The translations under genes were made by a program, and so were the position numbers. Below the pieces are notes generated by a model, which did not search any database, was not told the origin of the DNA, and was given only the letters and a program-made list of their open reading frames with translations. From contig OY829648.1 of assembly GCA_963691815.1 (NCBI GenBank), forward strand, positions 30,076,383-30,140,382: 64,000 bases of DNA. Direction: 5' to 3'. Shown here piece after piece: positions 23,506-35,536 of the stretch; within the stretch, counting starts at the first letter, position 1, and each line of letters begins with the position of its first letter. This DNA is from Echiichthys vipera (taxonomy: Eukaryota > Chordata > Actinopteri > Perciformes > Trachinidae).

Positions 23506-23531
23506 GGATGAAGATGAGATGAGATGAGATG
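21964..23531 (+). mobile_element. Rex3-like (RTE clade) LINE, 5'-truncated
   Basis: The element is bounded by an exact 13-bp duplication, actcatgttcctt, at 21951-21963 and 23532-23544. It starts inside the reverse transcriptase reading frame, so it is 5'-truncated in the usual LINE way. It ends with GGATAAGCGGATGAAGATGA and further GATGA units, a short tandem tail typical of Rex3. There is no poly-A. The intact target duplication points to fairly recent insertion by target-primed reverse transcription. Confidence 0.85.
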
Positions 23532-23844
23532 ACTCATGTTCCTTCAGCTCCCACACACTAGACATGTCAACCCTGAACAGGGCATTACTGTATCTAACAA
23601 AACCTAGTGACCCCATTGGATAATGTACTTAATGTACTTCGTTAGCTAATGATATGCTATCTCTTGGCATTTGAAGTAAGGCTTACTACTGTACCTAGAC
23701 AACCAGTCATGGTAATCTTGCAGTTTACATTCAAAACTGACAAAGATACTCTTTAAGCCCTCTTTAACCACACTTCTGTTCTTCTGAGCTCCATGAACAG
23801 AGCTTCAGCATGTGGACAAATATTGACTGACCTTCTGTGCATAA

Positions 23845-24368
23845 TTAAAGGTTGAATATGGAGAATGAGCAGAATACCACCATTTAGTGTCTCAAGATTG
23901 TAGTCGCGACATCAAAAAATAATTCCAGCAGTTGCCAGGTTCGTTGCAGAGTGTGTCAAGCGATCAGCCTTCCCCATTTCAAGTGATAAATCATACAGAG
24001 TAACGACTAATTTGGACTAATCAACAATATTTAACGTTAGCCAGTCTTCAACTGGAAGTCTTTCTGTGGTGTGGAATCAATTAGCTAGCTCTCAACTTAA
24101 AATTATTCCTTATTTCTGTAGCAACAACAGACAACCCTGGCAACCCGCAATGCCCAGCACTATTGGCTGCTATAATGGAAACAGAACGTGACCGAAAGTC
24201 ACTTTCAAACTCGTCAAATTCTTTTTTAAATATTTATTCAGACTAATTTTTTTATTTTTAATGGAAAAGCAATACTTCATTCTGTAACCCTCAAAACGCC
24301 CCGTGGCTGTATTTTTTATTGTTTTTAAATATAGCTTTTCATGAAGATTCTACATATTCAACCTTTAA
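23845..24368. mobile_element. TTAA-flanked MITE, copy 1
   Basis: TTAA (23845-23848) is followed by AGGTTGAATATGGAGAAT; the right end reads ATTCTACATATTCAACCT then TTAA (24365-24368). The termini are inverted repeats matching at 17 of 18 positions. No ORF. The copy at 43624-44164 shares most of its length, including CAGTCTTCAACTGGAAGTCT. TTAA and the A/G-rich start fit Kolobok or piggyBac derivatives. Confidence 0.75.
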
Positions 24369-24438
24369 GATTGAACAATTACTGTTGAACAATTACTGTT
24401 TGGGGGAGAGAACAACAATCATTGACTGTAAATGATGG

Positions 24439-24941
24439 CCAGTGTTGCGAAATGTTACTTTTCAAAGTAACTACTACTAAGTTACCCACTAAGAAAAGTT
24501 ACAAGTTAGAGGACTTTGGTGTTGCCAAAAAATGAAAACCCCTTTACGGTTCCTTGCACATGTTGGATATATTGTCCGGAGGACGCACAGCCTGTACGCC
24601 TAGCATTTGAATGAATTGGCTCTACCAGCATTGCATAGTCTACTGCCCCAAATCTGTAACTATGCATGCCAATATCATGGATAACAGACACAATATTTCC
24701 TTTACAACTCGTTATTAAAGTGTCTCCTCCGGTGATGGGTGCAAATGGTGGTACTTCAATTGTTCTTGCAGGGAAGTACAATAATGGTATAAAAGTTTTC
24801 TTATTTGAAAATGCAACAAAATAACTGAACTTGAACTTTTAACATTTTGTTACTTGTTACAATAAAAAAGTAATCTGAGTATTCAAACATGTTAGTTATT
24901 AATGCATGTTAGTTAGTAAACGTTAGTACCCCCACCACTGG
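24439..24941. mobile_element. hAT-like element with CCAGTG ends
   Basis: It begins CCAGTGTTGCGAAATGTTAC and ends GTACCCCCACCACTGG, with internal AGTAAC/GTTAC-rich ends like abundant vertebrate hAT MITEs. The flanking 8-mers (atgatggc, gttatgtc) match at only 5 of 8, so the target duplication is unproven. A 91-codon minus ORF at 24506-24781 lies in the interior and is unrecognised. Confidence 0.45.
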
Positions 24942-27019
24942 TTATGTCTATCATCGTGGTTGCATTGTTTATGTTCCCTGACAACAGAGCAATGCATGAT
25001 CAGTTGAACATTTAGCACAGTTTGTTGTTTCATTACTTGTATATGAAAAAAAGGGATTACCAATCAGTGTCAAAACCTGAATTTATCAGGAAAAACAGGG
25101 AGGATGTTTCATGTCTCAATTCTTCTGAAGGACACTGGTCACTCTTCACGGTGGGCCACAGTGCCATTTTGTGATTTAGTTTATTAAAACTTTAATGGAT
25201 CCACGTTTCCGACTCCACTAAACCTGTCATTTGAGAAGGTTACCATCCCATCAATATCATGTAGAGATGTCTCCTGTTTCAAGGCAAAAGGCTTTCCCTC
25301 TTGACATTTTCATCCGCTCTCAAAAGAAATGCCAGTAGGATTTGTGGTTAAATTGCTCTATAAGCTTATTTGATGCGTCATCATGAGTATCATGCTCATC
25401 CCCCCAAAAAACTATCTTTTTTAAACTTTAGAGTGAGGATATTTTGTTATAATGTATGACGTCATTGTTACTGTAACACAAGCTATTGTTGGATATTGTA
25501 ATTGTATTTAATGTTGATGGCGACCATGGACTATATGTATATAAAAATAGACAATACGGCTCCACTTCTACCCACTGAGTGAAGCCAAAATATCTCAGAT
25601 ACAGGTGCCACCATGTTGTCATTTTGAGTATGCGCAGTAGTAATTGGTCAGTAGAGTCACAACATCAAACTGACCTCCATACACTCGCCCAACCAATCCA
25701 TCATGGCTGTCAATCATGACGTTTCACCCCGTTTTTATTGCTGAAAATAACTAATTAAATCCAAAAATACATGAAAAACAGACAGTTGAACACACTTCAG
25801 TGCGATAAAAACTACCTACACTGACAGAAACCATCTTTGGGAAAATGTATTTGAGGTTTACTTGGCCCAAGTCCCATCTACTAATATGGAGGAGGTGGGA
25901 CTTATTTTATTTATTTATACTTTAAAAAAAAAAAACAATGTACGACTACATGATCACAGAATAAGAGTAAAACACAGCAGTGTAGGAATAATTTGCTGTC
26001 TGAGCTAACATCTGATCAACTCTCCATTCATGCTAAGCTTCATGGTTGAGTGCGTAAGAAAAAAGAACACACTCGGATCAAGACAAGGATGTCATTAAAA
26101 AGCCTTCATTATTTAGGGCATATCAAGAAGAAAATAACTCTGACAGGTTCTGAGGCACACTGGGTATTCCTCAGGTCGTGACAGGAAAGAGTCAAACATA
26201 GTGCAACATGGAGAGAACTGCCATGATTCCTCATATATTGGACAGGGAGCAGAGCGACATCAGGAATAAGGTCTGAAACATATTTCTTCATTCAAACCCG
26301 GATATACTGTATCAAGGCATCAAATTATTTAATTTAAATTAAAAGATCCAATAAGTCTCTCTCTGGAGTAATTTCTTAAACCAATCACCTCCTCTAAAGG
26401 ACTGCTCCACTTTTAAAATCATTGCCATTTTGACATTTGTTAAAATAGCATGCCATAGGGTAGTCTACATTGTGTGTTTTTATGGCATAATTATGATCCA
26501 TCACTCTATCTTTTAAATGTCTTGTAGGCCTGGTGGGAGGGGGCTCATTTTTAAAAGATGGGAGAATGTGGAAAAATGTCTTTCAGGGAGAGAATTGATT
26601 GAATGATTTGATTAATCTGACAGGCCTGTTTAATAAACCATGTAACAAAATGCACACTCAAAGTATCTTTTATGTTGTCTGTTAAAATAATGATGTTCAA
26701 TGGACACAGCTTAAGCATGAACCATTGAGACAGTAGTGTTTTTGTATATGTACCAAAAAAGAGATCAAAATTAGAGAAACAAATATTAATACTTCAGTTA
26801 TTCTGAAATATTGTTATTTTGTATTGTCCAAAATTTGATTAAATATCAGTTGTGGCTATACCACTGCTGTACTAGGATGGGTTTTTTTTTCAATAACCGA
26901 GGCACTTTTACTCACTGTTTTTTTTCACAAAAAAAAGTTTTTGTTGAAGTTTTTTGTTTTTGTTCCTTTTGCAGCTAGGGAGAGTCGACCGGTGGCATTC
27001 ACTTCATAACTGATGAAGA
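24942..27019. other. no gene recognised
   Basis: Non-coding, AT-rich, with short A and T runs (25920, 26881, 26930). No repeat family identified. Confidence 0.5.
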
Positions 27020-28140
27020 CGTTGGAGTGGCTGTTCCTCAGCCTCCTCAGACCCCAGGTACAACACGCCTAGGACCGCCTGCAGTTTGTGTACCAGCCAG
27101 ATGTTGGTGTGGAGGATGCCATCCTCTACATGCTGCACATGCCTCTACATGAGTCTACAGGAAGCAGCACAGCGAGAATACTCTCTTCTTGGACTTCTCC
27201 AGTGCCTTTAACACCATCCAGCCCCCTATACTTCAGGACAAACTGAACAGGATGGGAGTGGACCCCTATCTGGTGAACTGGGTCAGAAACTACCTCAGGC
27301 CGAAGGACAACACGTCTGGCACTGCGGTCAGCGGCACTGGAGCCCCTCAGGGCACAGTGCTGGCCCCTTTTCTCTTCACAATGTACACCTTGGACTTCTG
27401 CTACAACTCGGAGCTGTGTCACATACAGAAGTACGCAGATGACACAGCCATCGTGGGATGTATCAGGGGTGGCAGAGAGGAGGAGTATCGGAGTCTGGTG
27501 GGAAACTTTGCTCTCTGGTGCCACACTAACCACCCACAGCTCAACACCTCCAAGATGAAGGAGCTGGTTAATTGATTTTGGGAGGTCCAGACCAAGACCA
27601 CGACCAGTCCTGCTAGAGGGAGCTGAGGTGGAGGCTGTAGACTCATACAAATACCTCAGGCTGTGGCTGGACAATAAACTTGACTGGACAAGACACACCA
27701 CCCACCTGTACAGGAAGACACAAAGCAGGTTGTACTTCTGCAGTCCTTCAACACCTGCAGCAAACTGCTGTGGATGTTTTACCAGTCTGTGGTCACCAGT
27801 GTCCTCTTCTACACCAAGAAGGACACCTCCAGACTGGATAAACTGATCAGGCGGGCCGGCTCTGTGGTCGGCATGAAACTGGACTCACTGGTGACGATGG
27901 CAGAGAGGAGGACACTGGACAAACTGCTGGACATTATGGACAATGGCAGCCACCTCCTGCACACTGTCATCAGCAACCAGAGGAGCCTGTTCAGTGGAAG
28001 GCTGCTCCTGCCGACGAACAACAGACTCAAGAACTCCTTTGTCCCTCAGGTCATCACACTCTACAACTCCTCACTCGAGTGGAGGAGGAAATAAAGAGCA
28101 CAGAAGGGAAGGAATGGGAGCCACTCACTGTGCAATTAAT
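27020..28140 (+). mobile_element. L2/Rex1-type LINE fragment, dead
   Basis: The region encodes the second half of a CR1/L2/Rex1-group LINE in several frames. ORF 27189-27575 has motif A LDFSSAFNTIQPPIL (just before and across its start), motif B GTGAPQGTVLAPFLF and motif C KYADDTAIVG, with YADD at 27432-27443. Later frames give VDSYKYLRLWLDNKLDW (27628-27846) and GMKLDSLVTMAERRTLDKLL and NRLKNSFVPQVITLYNSSL (27774-28094), the conserved C-terminus. The upstream part, around 27060, carries VEDAILYMLH-like sequence. Endonuclease and 5' end are missing, and there are at least two frame changes. Confidence 0.75.
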
Positions 28141-30288
28141 AATCTACTCTTACATACCTGGACACTTTTTTGTGCAATAACTTTATCCACCACTTAAGTG
28201 CAATAATTTAATCTTACTGCTCATTGCTATCATATACAGTTATACATATATTATCTCTGCAGATTCATCTGGTTTCCAGGCTTAAAGGGAACAACATGTA
28301 AATAAAAAAAACAATGAATTAATTCTATCCTGTCTATCCTACATAAGAAAAGGCTTGAAAAACTGCCAAAAGATAATCTTCAAAAAACCAAGAGAATCTG
28401 TATTATTTTCATAATGTGTAACCTTTCACATGCCTGTAGAGATGCTCTGATTGTTTTGTTTTGCTTTGAAGTGTTAACAGACTGCATTTGAAGCCCTGCA
28501 ATTGTCTTTATCTGATAACTGGAATGAATCCTCTCCTCTGTGGAGTAGAGGGGCTTTAGAGAACAATGAAAAACTGTTTATCCAAACTTCAGCCAGCTGC
28601 AATTGTTTCAAAAAAGCTTTTTTAAATGTTTCAGATCTTGTCCTTTTGACATCTAAGCTTTAATTAATTCTCTATACTCATTATCAGTGACACATGGGGT
28701 GTTGTTCAGTTCAAAGTCCCAATCTTCCAAGCTTCCATTTCTGTGCAAGTCAAAAGCTTTTGTATTAATCAAGTTGGAAATGGTAGTGTTGCCTCAAAGC
28801 CAAGTCTTTAGCATCATTGCACCATCTCCAAAGGACAAACAGACAAATTAACTTTGGCAAAGTATCTGTTTCTGGTCTACAAGTCCAATTTAAAAAATCC
28901 ACTTATTCTTCTTTGTGTAGCCGTGTTTTTATTACATGGTTGCTTGTGATAAGGACAATGTGTAAGGGCTATTAGCACCAGAGCAGGCAGATAAATCACA
29001 TGTTCTGCTCATGCAGAGTGTGGATATAATTGCCTTACTGGGAGCTCTGTGTGCATTCTTGGGCCAAGCAGACTTTGAATACGAGTCACTGTTGCCTCTG
29101 CTGGCAGCTGCTGAAGATAATATATTCCTGTAGCACACGATCATTTTAATAGCTCATCCATTTGTTCAGGAGACAATTGATTTTCTCTGTTTCCATACAC
29201 GTTAGTCACATTTGATTTCTCTTGTCCCATTTGCATTTGTCACATTTTAGGAGCATGGCGCCTGTGCTCCAGCTCTATGATAGGAAATCTTTATTCCGGT
29301 GCCAGGGCTCGAGTTAAGGTGGAATCTAAGTGATGATGGAGACTGCCGATAAAGAAGATTCAACACATCACTGAGTGCTCTGTGCAGTGCTATATAATTC
29401 AAAACAGGGGGGAGGAATTAGGAAGGTACATCATCTGAGAGTTCAATCACTGTTCCCCGGACAGGAGTCGATTCTGGTGCAGTACAAGATGTCCGCCAAA
29501 ACACAATTAGAGTGATGTGTGGCATTTTCATGACTAGTAATGTAAGTATTTCTGGTGTGATGGATATAACACAATAGTGATTTACTCTTTGATCTATCAA
29601 AGAGTGACTTAAAAGAATGGTAATTAAACCCACTATTGAAAGCACTTCTTGCCTTATTGCCGAGTTCCAATATCAGTGTCTGTGAAGACATTCCCTCTCT
29701 AGATGTAAATAAGGCGCCATGTTAGTGACGCTGCTGCTGACATCGGTTGGTCTGTCAGCCCATATCATCACTAACAGTTATGCTGCATTCACTTGTAATT
29801 GGAAATCGGGAACCTCAACTTCTGAGTCAGGCTTGTCGAAAATAACAATTTTCTGTCTGGTTTACTTATCAGAAGATAACTAGCTAGTCATAAGCAATGA
29901 CAGCCACCTGGGCCAAAAGAATAAAACAGCATCTTTCAATTACCAATTCACCGACTTACTTAGAATACATCCCTATGAATCACCAATGCAAATCTGTGCA
30001 GTCAACAATAAATCAGACTAGCGATAGCCTCTTTCACACTGAGATTTGCCAAATTAACACCTCAACACAGACTGGGCAAAGGCGACATATAGCCGGGAAC
30101 TCAGTTGTGATTTTGCACAAAACACTGGCATTCCGGAAGGAAAAGAACAAACTGAAAACACACCCAACAAAATTTTTTTGACACTTTTATCCAACAAGCA
30201 TGACAGTTGTGCGTGCAAAATGCCTAATCGATATTCATTCAAATCAAAGAGCCATTATTCCCATCACTAGACTGATGCACAAACTGCC

Positions 30289-30289
<1 letters not shown>
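28141..30289. other. no gene recognised
   Basis: After the LINE 3' UTR (to about 28250) no coding or repeat signature was recognised. Confidence 0.5.

Positions 30290-30356
<67 letters not shown>
30290..30356. repeat. (AT)n microsatellite
   Basis: An AT dinucleotide run of roughly 30 units with a few interruptions. Confidence 0.95.
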
Positions 30357-30357
<1 letters not shown>

Positions 30358-31132
30358 CATGTATATAAATTTTAGTAGCACAACCATAGGCCGTCTCACA
30401 TTTCACTACTGTGTGTCTTTCCTCCCTGCCGCCTGCCACCTCAGAAGAGAAAAAGATATGTCCCCTCACTCTATATGTATAAAAGTGGCTAGTTCTGTAT
30501 AAGTATACTCCATAGCATGGAACTCCACTGATTTTACACATAGGTCCTCTAACGCTGGAGAAGCTTTGAAAAGGCTGAGAAAACTAACAAATGATGTAAA
30601 AGGTTCACAGGTTGGGCCAATATTTTTTGTATTATTCAATGGATTGTTTGGACCCGGAAATAGTATTTTGAAAGGGTGCTATGTTAGACTTGAAGGCTGT
30701 ATACACAATGAATCCCTTAGATTTTAGCCAGTATCAACAGAATAGTCTTATTACGTACCATGGCAGCCTCTCAGAAGTATACAAAAACTCTTAACACCTA
30801 TGAGCTTGATATTGCCAAAGGCACATCATGCAAAACACATTACATCAAATTAGCCAGACGATGGGTTTCCATTGCCCTTTTTTCCACAAAAGAAACTAAG
30901 TAGAGTGCATACAACAGCGTAATTTGTCTTGACCTGCCATGTTGACAAGTTTCCATATTAAGATCAAGTCACAATTGCAATCTGGTCAGAATGGGTGCAA
31001 AAGCTGTAAATGCAAATGGCTGTCTAAATGAGGTGATCAACAGGACATTCACCAAACCACCAGAGCACCTTATTGACATCCAAAAAGGACTGCAGGTCTT
31101 TAGGTTGCATTTGCAGGAGCCTTTGGAGCAGG
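30357..31132. other. no gene recognised; pre-insertion host sequence
   Basis: Left flank of the provirus. No gene seen. Confidence 0.5.
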
Positions 31133-31136
31133 AAAG
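31133..31136. repeat. provirus target duplication aaag (left)
   Basis: aaag precedes the 5' LTR and is repeated at 38192-38195 right after the 3' LTR. Four bases is the usual length for gammaretroviruses. Confidence 0.85.
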
Positions 31137-31547
31137 TGTGGAAGTAAGAGAAATGAGCTGCTCTCTTCATGTGGCTTTAAACTGAAGTTTGTACACAGTA
31201 CCCCTGGAATAAGACTATTCCTTGCTGATTGAGCAGATAATAAACTTGCAACACAGAGCCTAGAATGTGCAAGGTAAGATATCTCGGCCCATCCTTCCAT
31301 CACCTCGTAAAGATTCTAACAAACAGAGGAAATGCTCATTTCCTCATTTTAGGCACACACACACATATTCCTTAACTAACAAGTTCGAGTGTTGCAAACA
31401 CAGACACATCTGTGTCTCTAGATAGCTATATAGGGACATGCACTAAATTCCTTCTCTCAGCATTTAGTGTTATAAGATGTTGCTAGGCAGATTAACATCT
31501 GTTGCCACCTTTTTTACCTTGGGGGTGTTACCATCAGCCCACCAGTG

Positions 31548-31555
31548 TATTTAAA
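31548..31555 (+). promoter_or_regulatory. LTR TATA-like box
   Basis: TATTTAAA lies about 90 bp upstream of the AATAAA, a plausible U3 core promoter. Repeated in the 3' LTR at 37995-38002. Confidence 0.6.
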
Positions 31556-31644
31556 GCGGCTACTCTTAGACCACAACAGACTCGTCTGATGTATGACCTG
31601 GTTGGTGTTGTATCAGAACTTGTCTCCGCTTTGCAAAGTGCTCC

Positions 31645-31650
31645 AATAAA
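31645..31650 (+). terminator. LTR polyadenylation signal
   Basis: AATAAA at LTR offset 508; the copy in the 3' LTR (38092-38097) would be the one used for the genomic transcript. Confidence 0.7.
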
Positions 31651-31747
31651 GATATTGGTGTGATCTCAAGCCATTGTCTCAAGATCTCTTCTTCCATCCT
31701 CCGATCAACGAACCCGGGGAGGCAACTGCAGGTTGATCTCAACAATT

Positions 31748-31765
31748 TGGGGGCTCGTCCGGGAT
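31748..31765 (+). promoter_or_regulatory. primer binding site, tRNA-Pro
   Basis: TGGGGGCTCGTCCGGGAT begins three bases after the LTR and is the 18-nt primer site complementary to the 3' end of tRNA-Pro, as used by murine leukaemia-type viruses. It has no mismatch to the standard Pro site as I know it. Confidence 0.9.
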
Positions 31766-31845
31766 CGGAAGGAGAAGAAGGTAAATTCGACCCAAAAAGG
31801 TTTCTTCACGGGGAACAGCGTGAGACACAATCCGGCACATTAGTA

Positions 31846-31854
31846 AAGGTAAGC
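31846..31854 (+). promoter_or_regulatory. leader splice donor
   Basis: AAG|GTAAGC (GT at 31849-31850) is a strong donor about 85 bp after the primer site, where the donor for spliced env mRNA would be expected. Confidence 0.55.
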
Positions 31855-31943
31855 AGAACCTGTTTAATCGAAACTCTGCACATTGGGCATTCTAAAACAT
31901 TGTGTCTTGCCTGCGCCACAGTGAGTAAACTATTTAAATTGAG

Positions 31944-32275
31944 ATAATGGCAAAACTGAGAATGGCAAAACTGAGAATGGTAAACTGTGAATGGTCCTGG
32001 GTCGTGGTTGACCCCACCGTTATTCTGACGAGGATACGGACAAAACCTAGGAGGTTACTGGGTTAGAGGCCCGGGGAACTGAGGATACCCCGAATTCTAT
32101 AAGTGGGTTAGAGGCCCGGGGAACTGAGGTTACCCCGAATTCTATAAGCCAAGTCTGGGACTCATATGTTAAGGCATCGCAATTTTGCTATAAGCCGAGT
32201 CTGGGACTCATATGTGTGTTTGTATCGCAATTTTGCTATAAGTCGAGTCTGGGACTCATAAGTGTGTTTAAAGAA
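31944..32275 (+). repeat. tandem repeats in the proviral leader
   Basis: Three short arrays follow one another: a 16-bp unit (ATGGCAAAACTGAGA) twice plus a variant at about 31947-31985; a 44-bp unit containing GGTTAGAGGCCCGGGGAACT twice at about 32060-32150; and a roughly 52-bp unit containing AGTCTGGGACTCATA three times at about 32146-32265. The GC-rich unit could form leader RNA structure; a packaging role is inference only. Confidence 0.8.
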
Positions 32276-32863
32276 GTGTGGGAGGTTTGTGTGTATATCC
32301 ACTTTGACATCAGACTCAGGTTCTGAGGAATACACATTTCTGTGGGACAACAGAGGGTGGTATAGTTCTGTAGCTGTTTTTATCTGAAATGGGAAAAGTG
32401 GTGCACGTTCTGGGGTAACCCCAAGAGTGAAGGCGCACAGACGTGAGTCTGTGTAGAAGCTTCCTTTACTAGAACGGCATTACCGGCATTGACCCCCGTT
32501 GACGAGAACAGAGAAGTGTTTTGGAAAATACATAAGCATTTAGGGAGAAAATGAATGCTAATTTTTAAAATGCAAATATAATTTGCATGAGAGTAGGGAT
32601 TCCCAACTACAATAAAATGGGCGTATGAATGTGGTAAGAAAAATAAACTTTGTGTTAACTCATTTCAGTGTCTAAATATCCAGTTTGGATATTAAAAGGG
32701 TGCGCTGTCTACAGACCACCTGGCTGAAAGATTATCCAAAGTTAGTGTATGTGTGATAAGATCTAACCATATTCATATGGAAAGATCAGCATGTGTGAAA
32801 TCTGTCTGAGTGAACAATAAGCCCATTGAAAGTAAAAGCACATCCCAGTGAGTCAATAGAAAA

Positions 32864-32972
32864 ATGGGAAACAAATTGGGAAAGTTAAAATTTTTACAGA
32901 TCCTGCTAAATTTATAGCAGATAAATGGGTTAATGTGGTTGAGAGCTTCCATTTTGGCATTACTAGACTAAG
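32864..32972 (+). pseudogene. gag 5' scrap (matrix start)
   Basis: An ATG at 32864 opens with Met-Gly-Asn-Lys, the N-myristoylation context of a retroviral matrix protein. The frame stops after 17 codons, while an adjacent frame stays open to about 32972, indicating a frameshift. After this point the sequence loses any Gag likeness. The call rests on position and the Met-Gly start, so it is tentative. Confidence 0.4.
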
Positions 32973-32975
32973 AGG

Positions 32976-35427
32976 TTTTTTTATTTTTTTATTTTTCGTC
33001 TTTTATTAGGCACATGTCTAGGTACAAATGTAGTGAAGAGGGTAAAGTGATGAGAGAGAAAGGGACAGCGAGTAGGGAAAGATAGGAGGAAAGCAAACTC
33101 AGTTATAGAAAGACAAGAAATTAAAGAAATAAGTATGTGTGAATGATGATGAGGAGCAGAGATTAGGGATAAAAGACAGGGCCTCCTCATGCTGTCTCCA
33201 GGCCATGCAGCCCCTGCATCAAGCCCATATGCATATTCCCAGAAGGACTCTGACAATGAGGGGGAGGGGAGACTGAACCTGCATCTGATGTGGCAGTTGT
33301 CACAAATCCAGTAAAATGAGGAAAACAGACTGAAACAAGGAAAAAGCTAGCGTTGCTTCTCCAGAAAAGTTCTCTCTCCAAACAGCAACTTCTTTTTTGA
33401 CTACTGGCCTGAAGAAAAGGAAACGGATGTTCACGGCACCAGATGTTCAGTTGACGTGGACACTGAAGAGCTTGTGTTCAGGACATGGCAGCCAGAGGAA
33501 CTAAAAGACTGCAAGGAGGGGGAGCGAGAGAGGTGTGAACTCGGATGGGCAACATTCGACTGGCCATTTGGTTTGCTATACCAGCAGAATGGGGCATAGA
33601 ATCCTGGACAAAGATGGCCTCATCAAGAGAACAGCAGAAGGAGAGAAAGAAGGAGACTGGGACAAGATCCAGAGAAGTCCTGGTTGCGTGTTTCTGCTTG
33701 GGGTTTTTCCATGGTTCCCCCATGAACAGGCCATACAGACAGCGGAGGAAGGTCAGAGCATTTGAAAATCACAAATTAGAAATTAAAGATAAAAACATCC
33801 ACACTAGATGACACCGTTAGTTGAACTTAGAATGAACAGGATGTTAATGTTCAACACATACATACACTTGCATGTACATATAGGAACACTTATTAAGAAT
33901 AAGTATTGGTGTCAATAGGGACAATTAGGGTTTTGCAGTGAGAGTTGATCATTAGACACAGAAAGTTAAGGTTTTGATTGCTATGCTCAGACAAAATCTT
34001 TTTTAGCTCACATAAGAAGAAATTCAAGTTATTGAAAGCAACACTGATAATTTCTTATAAAACAAACATGCCATTGTGGAATGTCTCAAATATAACTCCC
34101 ATTTTACCTGAAGAGGCATCACAGATGTCACAGGTTTGAGTTTCTGGTGATTGATATTAGAAAATGCAATATTGATGCATCACTGTAAATCCTGACTCAT
34201 TATTCTGGGTTTTTTGCTTTCACTCTCAATGGTATTTTAATTTTTGGAATTTAATGGTATAGTTTTCTGGGATAACCTGGTTTAAAAAACTGCCATAGTG
34301 ATGGTGAAGTTTTCAGAAATATACGTCTTGTTTTTGCAAATTGAAGCATTAGATATAACAATAATAATAAGGATAATATTATTAATAATGATAATAAGTG
34401 GGACCTGACTGCATCCATAGGAACTGGATGGGTTTTTAAAAAGAAAAAATGAATAAATAAATAGATTAAATTCTATTGTCACTTATGGATTATTTTATGT
34501 TTTTGTGGAGATCTCCCAAGCCCTGTATAAAGAAACTTGGCCAATGACTGACTTTTTAGACTGTGACTGCTGAGGCAAACAGCCTCTACCGACTTAAAAT
34601 GACCTACCTGATCGAGCTCTGATTGTTTCTTTTTAATTTTTGCATGATAGTTGTATGTCAATAGTTTTATGTCGATCAACAAACACTAACATCTGACCCT
34701 ATTGTATTTTCAATGTGTGCATGTTATGCATGATACTCATTGTCACACTAATGTTTATGTCAGTCTGAAGCGCTGTACCGTCTTCATTTTTGGGCCTTTG
34801 ATCCTACAGCTGAAGATGGAGAACCATTCTTGAATGGAAATGTTTAACAGTGGATCAAAACCATGGGAAGCATTGTTTGATACATAGTGTCTAACGATAA
34901 TTCTGTTTTTCTTCATAGATGGTTCTGCGAGGAATCCATCTAACTACTCTTTCTGTGTTTGCCTTTGAACTAAACTGCCAAAATAGCTCGTCGGCTAAGG
35001 CGACAGAGTTATTGTATTAATCTGTACTTTTCTTTCTAGGCGCAACAGATGATACAGTGTCAGAGTCACAATATGCTTTAATATTACCCATAACTTGCAG
35101 ACTCTGGGAAAAAACTGTCGCATTCTCACTCCTACAGGAAAACCTTTTGTTTTTAACCTTTTGTCTCCAACACTTTTACCTGTTTACAGTTAAAAGAGTT
35201 CACGCTGACTGTAAAAACTCAGTTTTCACAGGGCAATGCAATAGCAGATGATGATGCGGTGTGAATAGAATTGTTTTTGTTTGAATGTTTTTCGTTGTTT
35301 TTATTTTTCCTTGTCATATTCGGAGAGTTAAAAGTTAACCGCTACTAATGGTTGCAGTGTGTAGTCAAAGAAAGCGTCCGTTGATGATATTGTGTTATTT
35401 CAAGAAAATTATTTGACACTTTGTGTC
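32976..35427 (+). other. unassigned proviral interior
   Basis: This 2.45-kb block occupies the place of gag-pro-pol but shows no protease, reverse transcriptase or RNase H motif in any frame. A frame-3 stretch at 33351-33596 is open for 82 codons and might be a Gag remnant. Splice-acceptor-like sites precede 34919 (TTTTTCTTCATAG) and 35041 (TTTCTTTCTAG). The base composition is more AT-rich than the flanking viral parts. It could be host sequence picked up by read-through or recombination, or a decayed relative. Confidence 0.5.
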
Positions 35428-35535
35428 AAAAAGGGGGGAATGTGAGAAATAACCAAGATTGACCTCACTTTTTTTGTAACTATTTATCTATGATGTAAAT
35501 CCCTGTATGTTGATTTACCTAACAGTCAAGCTATG
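35428..35535 (+). repeat. second polypurine tract plus LTR-like start
   Basis: AAAAAGGGGGGAA (35428-35440) is followed by TGTGAGAAATAACC, mirroring the true junction at 37572-37590 (AAAAGGGGGAAT then TGTGGAAGTAAG). It looks like the 3' end of another retroviral genome and the first 90 or so bases of its U3, which then breaks off just before the integrase fragment. Confidence 0.55.
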
Positions 35536-35536
35536 A

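Larger units (their letters stand above)
31137..31744 (+). repeat. 5' LTR
   Basis: Starts TGTGGAAGTAAGAG and ends GATCTCAACA. It is the same length as, and by eye identical to, 37584-38191. It contains a TATA-like box and an AATAAA signal in the order expected for U3-R-U5. Confidence 0.92.

Noticed and set aside
24506..24781. 91-codon minus ORF inside a hAT-like element
   Set aside because: Unrecognised and within a putative MITE; no homologue elsewhere in the window to test frame conservation.
31100..31303. 67-codon minus ORF, repeated at 37409-37750
   Set aside because: It is antisense to the retroviral LTR and recurs only because the LTR is duplicated.
33535..33811. ORFs in the proviral interior as possible accessory genes
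   Set aside because: No motif, overlapping frames and location in an unassigned, AT-rich block; not enough to claim a gene.
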